A DNA stretch of 36,280 nucleotides from Ruminococcaceae bacterium OttesenSCG-928-A16. Its GTDB lineage: Bacteria; Bacillota; Clostridia; Oscillospirales; Ruminococcaceae. Positions 31,911 through 36,280 of this stretch are shown here, in pieces. Numbering within the stretch: the stretch's first letter is position 1; every line of letters starts with the position of its first letter. The stretch is taken from positions 1 to 36,280 of the forward strand of contig JAJDJP010000016.1 in NCBI GenBank assembly GCA_030267215.1, read 5' to 3'. The notes under the pieces were generated by a model. That model was not told the origin of the DNA, did no database searches, and saw nothing but the letters and a program-made list of their open reading frames with translations. The position numbers were made by a program, and so were the translations under genes.

Positions 31911-32093
31911 TCACGATAGGGATTGCATCTGGCTAATCTCGCTCTTGAGCATACGCACAATTTTGTCGCTCATGGTTTCCTTGCTTGTTTCGCTGAAATG
32001 AACCTTGACCTTGTAGGTGGTCTTGCCAATCTGCTTCACAAGGGCGGGCTGCTCGGCCTGTGTGGCCGTTGTGGTGATATTTTCAGTATTCAT
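31911..32093 (-). CDS. tnpW: TnpW-family protein (second copy)
   Basis: 60 residues; QIGKTTYKVKVHFSETS and TMSDKIVRMLKSE align with the TnpW protein at 9690-9854 over the core (IGxTxYxV ... DKIxRM), but the two are clearly diverged. ATG 32093 follows AAAGGAAA; the upstream start lacks a site. It is the last gene of the second mobilisation module. The 132 bases upstream hold no gene but a GGCGC-TTTAT-GCGCC hairpin and a long-range AAAACCCT/AGGGTTTT pair, possibly regulatory. Confidence 0.75.
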   Translation of the reverse strand: MNTENITTTATQAEQPALVKQIGKTTYKVKVHFSETSKETMSDKIVRMLKSEISQMQSLS

Positions 32094-32225
32094 ATAGTCT
32101 TTTCCTTTCCGGCGCATAAAGCGCCTGTAACGCGATTAACGCCGTTTTGGGGGTGGGTAGTATAAAACCCTTACCATGCCGAAAACAGGGCTGAAAAACG
32201 TTGATATAACAGGGTTTTTGAGTGC

Positions 32226-33170
32226 CTAAATCGTGACATCCCGGTGTGACGATTTGGGTTGTTTTTCAGCTCGGATTTGCTTCGCACGGGCTCGTAAATC
32301 CTCATTGAAGTCTTTACCCGCAGGGAGTATAATGCTTGTGTGGTAGCCTTTTTCAACATATTTTCGCGCCATAACCGCAACGGCTTCTCGCCCTGCCGGG
32401 TCATTGTCAAGGCAGAACACGAGTTCACGAACGGCGGGATGCTGATTCAAAAAGAAAGGCAAGGCTGTGTCGCTTGTCCCCGCAAGCGACAAGCGGTTAT
32501 GCCGTTCCCATGCCCCGGCATCGCCCACGGCGGCATTTTCAAGGCTTGCGTGGCTCATGGCATCAATGGGGCTTTCAAAGATATAAAGCCGTTTAGAGGG
32601 CGCACAGGCCGCAATGTTGAAACTGTATCGCTTGTCGCTCCCTGCACAGTCACCACGGAACGGTGGGTTGCCATAAGTGCCGCGCAGACTGGCAAACCGC
32701 GCCTTGCCAAGCTCATCATGACCGACAAACACAACATTTCCGCGCCTGTCCTCGTACAGCTTTTCTTTTTGAATAAGCGTATTCACAATGCCGCTGTCAA
32801 TGCCGCGCCGACCGCAGAGATAATCATACAACCTCAATGAAATCCCCGCCTTTTCGGGCAGTATAAGGGCTTTCGGCGGTTCTTCCTGCCGTGATGGGAC
32901 TGTCGGCGGCGTGATGCCGGAAATGGCTTCTACCGCCTGACGAAAGGGCATATGCTCCATTTTCATCAGGTAATCAATCGCACCGTGACCGCCTATGCCC
33001 CGGCTGTGCCAGAACCACGAAAGACGGTCATTCTTTACGGCAAGACTGGGATGCTGCCGGCAACGGTACGCACCGCCCCGATGGACAAAGGTGAAGCCGT
33101 GCCATCGCTCTAAAAATGCGACAATATCGGTATTTCTCGCCTGTTCTATTGTTTTTTCATCTATCATCAT
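32226..33170 (-). CDS. DUF3991/TOPRIM primase-like protein
   Basis: 314 residues. The N-terminal zinc-finger-like region (GGAYRCRQHPSLAVKNDR, WFWHSRGIGGHGAIDYL) resembles DnaG/DUF3991 entry domains. The C-terminal half is a TOPRIM fold with RLYIFESPIDAMS (catalytic Glu) and LVFCLDNDPAGREA (the DxDxxG motif). It probably primes or repairs the transferred strand in the recipient. ATG 33170 follows AAGGAG; a second ATG comes right after. It starts 8 bases after the MobV stop. Confidence 0.85.
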   Translation of the reverse strand: MMIDEKTIEQARNTDIVAFLERWHGFTFVHRGGAYRCRQHPSLAVKNDRLSWFWHSRGIGGHGAIDYLMKMEHMPFRQAVEAISGITPPTVPSRQEEPPKALILPEKAGISLRLYDYLCGRRGIDSGIVNTLIQKEKLYEDRRGNVVFVGHDELGKARFASLRGTYGNPPFRGDCAGSDKRYSFNIAACAPSKRLYIFESPIDAMSHASLENAAVGDAGAWERHNRLSLAGTSDTALPFFLNQHPAVRELVFCLDNDPAGREAVAVMARKYVEKGYHTSIILPAGKDFNEDLRARAKQIRAEKQPKSSHRDVTI

Positions 33171-33177
33171 AATCTCC

Positions 33178-34395
33178 TTAAATCTCCATGCCCTGACTGC
33201 GCTTGCGTTTTGGCGCAGCCTGTTCATGCTCTTGTTTTTCGGGCGGCTGGCGTAAAATGTCCTCAATGACCGCCATCAGCCGCTTCGGGGCGCGCTTCAT
33301 CGCCGCCGTAAACTTGTCAAACCACGATAAATTTTGCTTAATTGACGGACGGGCTTTTTTCTCCGCTTCGACTTGTGTTTTCAGCGCATCACGCTCGCCC
33401 TCGGCGGCGGTCATTCTGCGTTTCATATCAGCAATCTTTTCATCAGCCTTTACGGACTTTTTGGCGAGTGTTTTCAGCGTTTTCATTTCATCAGACGACA
33501 CGCCGAAACCGCCGAGCAGGGCAGGCTTGCCCATCGCGTCAATCTCGGAAATCGTAGCCGCCGCCTTGGTTTTTACGGTAATCTTTTCATCGAGCTTGCC
33601 AAGCCGCGCTTCTTTTTTCTGAACGTCCTTGCCGAGAGCGGCGGCGCGTTCCGTTTCCTGCTTGTTTTTGTACTCTAAAACATCCAAATGCTCGGCGGTG
33701 CTGCCGCGTTCTCCACGCTCAAAATCGGTAAATCCCGCAGTCTGCATATGCTCAAAGTAACGGTCTTGAAGCAGGGAATACGAGTAGACAAGGCGCTCCT
33801 TGCCGTTCTCGCCCATCACCTTTTCAGACTTCCACTTTTTGCTGTTGCTGACCTGTTTAATGACTTCCTTGACCGTGCCCACAAGTGCGGGTTCTTTGCA
33901 ACGCTTAGTCCACAAAACCTCTTTGTCAACCACCGGAATATACATGACATGCAGATGGTAGTGGTACACATCTCGCCCAAGTTTCTCGGAGAGAGCCTTG
34001 TTGCGCTCATCGGCGTGCATGACAGCCGACAAAACATATTCCTCGCCCCCGGCTTCTTTGACTGCCATGCGGTATGCTTCTTCAAAAAAAGATTTGGCGT
34101 ACTCGTAGCCACCACCTCGCTCAAAATATTCCGTGTTCACATCGAAAACCATTTCATCAATAATCTTCGCATCTTTTTTGAGGCCGCGAGTGCTGATGAC
34201 ACCGTCCTCAATCAGCTTGTCAAAGGTTTGCAGATAGCCGTCCTCGCATTTCTTGAAGTGAACATTGAGGGCAACGCGGTCAAGTTGAACATCACCGTTG
34301 CCGTAACGCTCGTTTTTTCGCTCGTTGTGCCGTTCCATATTGCCGACCTTTTCGCGGGGATACGCCACGTTTCGGACAACGCATTTATCCGCCAT
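33178..34395 (-). CDS. MobV (Pre/Mob) relaxase of the second module
   Basis: 405 residues. The Mob_Pre domain has the metal-binding histidines HADE (residue ~127) and YHYHLHVMYIP (residues ~145-149), and the N-terminal DRVALNVHFKKC expected of the family. The C-terminal ~180 residues form a coiled coil (VKADEKIADMKRRMTAAEGE) and a basic tail (PKRKRSQ). It should nick the module's own oriT and use a helper ICE channel. ATG 34395 follows GGAAGGGAG. It belongs to a different family from the MobP relaxase at 14724-16136. Confidence 0.92.
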   Translation of the reverse strand: MADKCVVRNVAYPREKVGNMERHNERKNERYGNGDVQLDRVALNVHFKKCEDGYLQTFDKLIEDGVISTRGLKKDAKIIDEMVFDVNTEYFERGGGYEYAKSFFEEAYRMAVKEAGGEEYVLSAVMHADERNKALSEKLGRDVYHYHLHVMYIPVVDKEVLWTKRCKEPALVGTVKEVIKQVSNSKKWKSEKVMGENGKERLVYSYSLLQDRYFEHMQTAGFTDFERGERGSTAEHLDVLEYKNKQETERAAALGKDVQKKEARLGKLDEKITVKTKAAATISEIDAMGKPALLGGFGVSSDEMKTLKTLAKKSVKADEKIADMKRRMTAAEGERDALKTQVEAEKKARPSIKQNLSWFDKFTAAMKRAPKRLMAVIEDILRQPPEKQEHEQAAPKRKRSQGMEI

Positions 34396-34426
34396 AGGCA
34401 GCTCCCTTCCAAGTCTGCAAGAAAGG

Positions 34427-34480
34427 AAGGCTGCAAGATGCTAATAGTAGAGCCTTGCAGCCTTGAAATGTTGCAGCCTT
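34427..34480. other. Candidate oriT upstream of the MobV gene
   Basis: AAGGCTGCAAG (34427-34437) inverted at 34454-34464 with a 16-base loop, plus a third half-copy TTGCAGCCTT at 34471-34480, and another CTGCAAG at 34415. No T-run follows on either strand, so it is not a terminator. MobV origins usually lie just before the mob gene, as here. Confidence 0.4.
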
Positions 34481-34484
34481 AAAA

Positions 34485-35465
34485 TCACTCATTTTTTTGC
34501 TGTGGCATAGCGCCCCAAAACCATTTTTTGTCACGCTTGAATGAGGGTATGGCAAGGGCTTGTTTTGCACTGCGGAGTGTTCGCTCCTGTATTTCTTTTG
34601 AAGCGGCTTTTTCAAAAAGAAAGGCGGCAGGCTTCTCACCATCCGCCAACTCTGCTTTGAGAAAATCCACCGCCCGGTCATAGGTGGTGTCGCGCTCCGG
34701 CATGACGCCGGACAGCAGCTCGTCAATGGTGATGGGGAGAGTGCCAATCCACCGAAAGCCCTCCACAGGGTCAAGCTCAAACCCGATAGCCGCACCTTCG
34801 GGCGCAAGGTTGTTTTTGCCCTGCACGATGGCGCGGGTGTATGGCTTGCCCTTGACACGCCCCACGGTCAAAACACTTCGGGCAGCAGCCTGAATGTCGA
34901 TGCTGCCCAAGCCCCGGTACTGGCTCTTGTTCGCGCCTTTGTTGAGATGGCCGATGACCACCACGGCGCAGCCTGTTTTCTCCGCAACCGCGCTAATGCG
35001 TTTGAGTACCGGACGGATCTCGTTCGCCCGGTGCATATCCACATCCGCGCCGATATACGCTTGCAGCGGGTCGAGGATAAACAGCTTCGCGCCTGTCAGT
35101 GTGATGGCCTGTTCAATCCGAACATCAGAAAGTGAGAGCTCCTTTTCGCTCTCGTCAATGACAATCACGCGCTCACAATCCGCGCCGGACTGGACAAGGC
35201 GGGGCTTCACCGTATCACCCAAACCATCCTCGGCGGTCTGAAAAATAACGCTCATGGGTTCTGCTGCTGTTTTGCTCTCCGGGAGGGTTGTGCCTGTTGT
35301 AATGGCGGCGGCGATTGCCAGTACAACCGTTGTCTTTCCATCACCGGGGTCGCCCTGAATGACCGTGATTTTCCCGAATGGGATATACGGATACCACAGC
35401 CAATCAATCGTGGTGGCCTCCACTTCGTTCATGTGAATCAGCTTTAATGATTCAGTTTTTTCCAT
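34485..35465 (-). CDS. RepA-type AAA ATPase/helicase of the second module
   Basis: 326 residues. Walker A VIQGDPGDGKTTVV (~37-46), a RecA/AAA_25-like core with KLFILDPLQAYIG (Walker B), VVVIGHLNKGANKSQYRGLGSID and a SVLTVGRV segment, as in RSF1010 RepA hexameric helicases. The C-terminal ~70 residues are helical (EERTLRSAKQ-like) and probably bind DNA. ATG 35465 follows GGAGG; the longer frame to 35600 is rejected because an intrinsic terminator lies inside it. It probably supports plasmid-like replication of the excised element. Confidence 0.85.
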   Translation of the reverse strand: MEKTESLKLIHMNEVEATTIDWLWYPYIPFGKITVIQGDPGDGKTTVVLAIAAAITTGTTLPESKTAAEPMSVIFQTAEDGLGDTVKPRLVQSGADCERVIVIDESEKELSLSDVRIEQAITLTGAKLFILDPLQAYIGADVDMHRANEIRPVLKRISAVAEKTGCAVVVIGHLNKGANKSQYRGLGSIDIQAAARSVLTVGRVKGKPYTRAIVQGKNNLAPEGAAIGFELDPVEGFRWIGTLPITIDELLSGVMPERDTTYDRAVDFLKAELADGEKPAAFLFEKAASKEIQERTLRSAKQALAIPSFKRDKKWFWGAMPQQKNE

Positions 35466-35536
35466 GTGATTACCTCCAAAAAAATTAGGGCGCAGACCAC
35501 GCCGCGCCCCTGCATAATATTTCCGAAAATCTATGT

Positions 35537-35579
35537 AAAAAAGCCTTGAAACGGTGTCGACTTGCCGTTTCAAGGCTTT
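35537..35579 (-). terminator. Terminator/attenuator between the small RHH-like gene and repA
   Basis: 15-bp perfect stem AAAGCCTTGAAACGG and its complement, 10-base loop, followed by TTTTTT on the minus strand. Some read-through would be needed to express repA from upstream. Confidence 0.85.
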
Positions 35580-35596
35580 GCTTTTGTATTCGGTTT

Positions 35597-35767
35597 TCAT
35601 TGTTGCTCATCGTAAGTAAACATCTTAACCGCATCATCCTCCAGTATTGTCACTTGATGATAGATGCCGTTGGAGATAATTTTTTCAATCGTTTCTCCGG
35701 TTACTTTTGAAATATGTTCCAACCAGCAGCAGACCATTTCATCAAGCTCGACTGTAAATTGCTTCAT
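35597..35767 (-). CDS. Small protein, possibly ribbon-helix-helix
   Basis: 56 residues: KQFTVELDEMVCCWLEHISKVTGETIEKII has the beta strand and two helices expected of an RHH DNA-binding fold, then a short tail. ATG 35767 follows GGGAGG; the longer frame to 35845 is not needed. It is divergent from the XRE gene across a shared operator region. Possibly a copy-number or relaxosome regulator; family not certain. Confidence 0.6.
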   Translation of the reverse strand: MKQFTVELDEMVCCWLEHISKVTGETIEKIISNGIYHQVTILEDDAVKMFTYDEQQ

Positions 35768-35783
35768 GCTCGCACCTCCCGTT

Positions 35784-35849
35784 TGTAATGTATACATTCC
35801 AATATTAGCACGAAAACATGGGATAATCAAGTGGAACCTATACATTACA
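35784..35849. promoter_or_regulatory. Paired operators between the RHH-like and XRE genes
   Basis: TGTAATGTATA (35784-35794, part of the perfect palindrome AATGTATACATT at 35787-35798) and its inverted copy TATACATTACA (35839-35849), 44 bases apart. They flank the divergent promoters and suit repression by the XRE protein. Confidence 0.6.
35802..35830 (-). promoter_or_regulatory. Promoter of the RHH-like gene
   Basis: TTGATT (35830-35825), 17-base spacer, TAATAT (35807-35802) on the minus strand, lying between the two operators. Confidence 0.6.
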
Positions 35850-35865
35850 GAAAAGACGTGATATA

Positions 35866-36114
35866 ATGGCTTATCGGCTAAAACAAGATATTTCTATTGG
35901 TGCAAATCTCAAGAAATATAGGAACAAAGCGGGGATGTCGCAAGAGGCTGTTGCCGCTAAATTACAGACTATGGGGCTGGATATTATCCGTGAAATCATA
36001 TCGCAGATGGAACTTGGACAATACAATATCAGAGTAAGCGTTCTGCTTGCGCTGGCGGAACTGTACGACACGCCAATCCAAGATTTCTTTGCAGATTTGG
36101 AGCGCTACGAGTAG
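35866..36114 (+). CDS. XRE-family regulator of the second module
   Basis: 82 residues, a single HTH_3 domain: ISIGANLKKYRNKAGMSQEAVAAKLQ, then MELGQYNIRVSVLLALAELYD and an aromatic-acidic tail. The ATG has only a weak ribosome site, so low expression is likely. It is divergent from the RHH-like gene and the operators between them point to autoregulation of the module. Confidence 0.85.
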   Translation: MAYRLKQDISIGANLKKYRNKAGMSQEAVAAKLQTMGLDIIREIISQMELGQYNIRVSVLLALAELYDTPIQDFFADLERYE

Positions 36115-36130
36115 CAGGGCGGGGAACGAT

Positions 36131-36191
36131 TTACATACTTTTTCAAAGTATGTAACCCACTATGACACTTTCCCGCTTCGCGGGCAAAGTG
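36131..36191. other. Two strong hairpins at the edge of the second module
   Basis: A perfect 11-bp dyad TTACATACTTT-TTC-complement (36131-36155), then CACTTT with a nested CCCGC-TTC-GCGGG (36166-36191). No T-run follows. The AAAGTATGTAA arm recalls MobV/RSA-type origins, so this is a second oriT candidate, or part of an element end. Confidence 0.4.
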
Positions 36192-36210
36192 CCGTGGGCG
36201 CTGCCGCGGG

Positions 36211-36280
36211 CTAAAGGGCTTCGTATGAGCCGTCTCGTCTGGTCGACATATCGATTCGCTTGTCTGTGAGGAACTTGTAA
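36211..36280 (-). CDS. Possible 3' end of an unrecognised gene (partial)
   Basis: An open frame enters from the window edge and ends YKFLTDKRIDMSTRRDGS then YEAL and a TAG at 36213-36211. Only 22 residues are visible and no family can be assigned. Support is limited to the protein-like composition. Confidence 0.25.
   Translation of the reverse strand, partial: YKFLTDKRIDMSTRRDGSYEAL

Larger units (their letters stand above)
31804..36280. mobile_element. Second mobilisable module (IME-like), incomplete
   Basis: TnpW, TOPRIM primase-like protein, MobV relaxase, RepA ATPase, a possible RHH protein and an XRE regulator form a compact set typical of integrative mobilisable elements in Clostridia. 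It lacks the palindromic repeats of the ICE and starts where virD4 is broken. No integrase is present in the window; it would lie beyond 36280. Whether it was inserted into virD4 or joined by deletion is open. Confidence 0.55.

Noticed and set aside
35466-35600. Longer RepA frame starting with an ATG overlapping the RHH-like gene stop
   Set aside because: It would contain a 15-bp terminator with a T-run, and the start at 35465 has a near-ideal ribosome binding site.

Overview
The window suggests a mid-GC Gram-positive gut anaerobe of the class Clostridia, probably Oscillospirales/Ruminococcaceae-like. The reasons are strong AGGAGG-type ribosome binding sites, type III and type I glutamine synthetases next to an ANTAR antiterminator, and a large Tn1549/CD1107-family conjugative element followed by a second mobilisation module. 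No rRNA, CRISPR array or complete tRNA was seen.

Region 1 (1-3460) is a graveyard of older mobile DNA. It holds a broken ParA fragment, a complete IS3-family (IS407-like) insertion sequence, a small zinc-ribbon gene, and an ImmA-type metallopeptidase with its XRE repressor, promoter and tandem palindromic operator. Region 2 (3548-7835) looks chromosomal and handles nitrogen assimilation. glnN (type III) and glnA (type I) diverge from a shared regulatory region that contains two good promoters, a perfect dyad, and a terminator-like hairpin in the glnN leader. The hairpin pairs fully only on the glnN RNA strand. An ANTAR protein follows glnA and is the obvious candidate to control that leader. 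A short stretch after it matches the 3' end of a tRNA and may be an old attachment site.

Region 3 (about 7.9-31.8 kb) is an integrative conjugative element (ICE) read mostly on the minus strand. From the recombinase end it has a large serine recombinase, TnpW, a sigma-like regulator, a divergent XRE regulator, and a MerR-controlled ABC exporter with a KTR protein. Then come a MobP-type relaxase, a CD1845-like membrane protein, MobC and its partner, the cysteine-rich VLP protein, DUF4366, DUF4315, a two-domain peptidoglycan hydrolase, a PrgI-VirB4 fusion, DUF7007-like and SpoVG-like proteins, VirB6, Maff2, and the C-terminal half of the VirD4 coupling protein. AT-rich accessory genes with their own promoters sit between the backbone genes: a DUF6414-like protein plus ClpB-like AAA+ ATPase, a SIR2/AbiH-like protein, a membrane-anchored coiled-coil protein, and a small dimeric alpha-beta-barrel protein. 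The first two look like anti-phage cargo.

The most unusual structure in region 3 is a family of at least 14 copies of a roughly 25-bp palindrome (arm ACTTCGGGCCAA) spread over 20 kb. Copies sit between genes, at the edges of accessory genes, and in frame inside three proteins. Three copies carry paired compensatory changes that keep the stem.

Region 4 (about 31.8-36.28 kb) has none of these palindromes. It is a second mobilisable module: another TnpW, a DUF3991/TOPRIM primase-like protein, a MobV relaxase, a RepA-type AAA ATPase, a small possible RHH protein, and a divergent XRE regulator with paired operators. It abuts the broken VirD4 gene, which suggests that an integrative mobilisable element was inserted there or that a deletion joined two elements. 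The other end lies outside the window.
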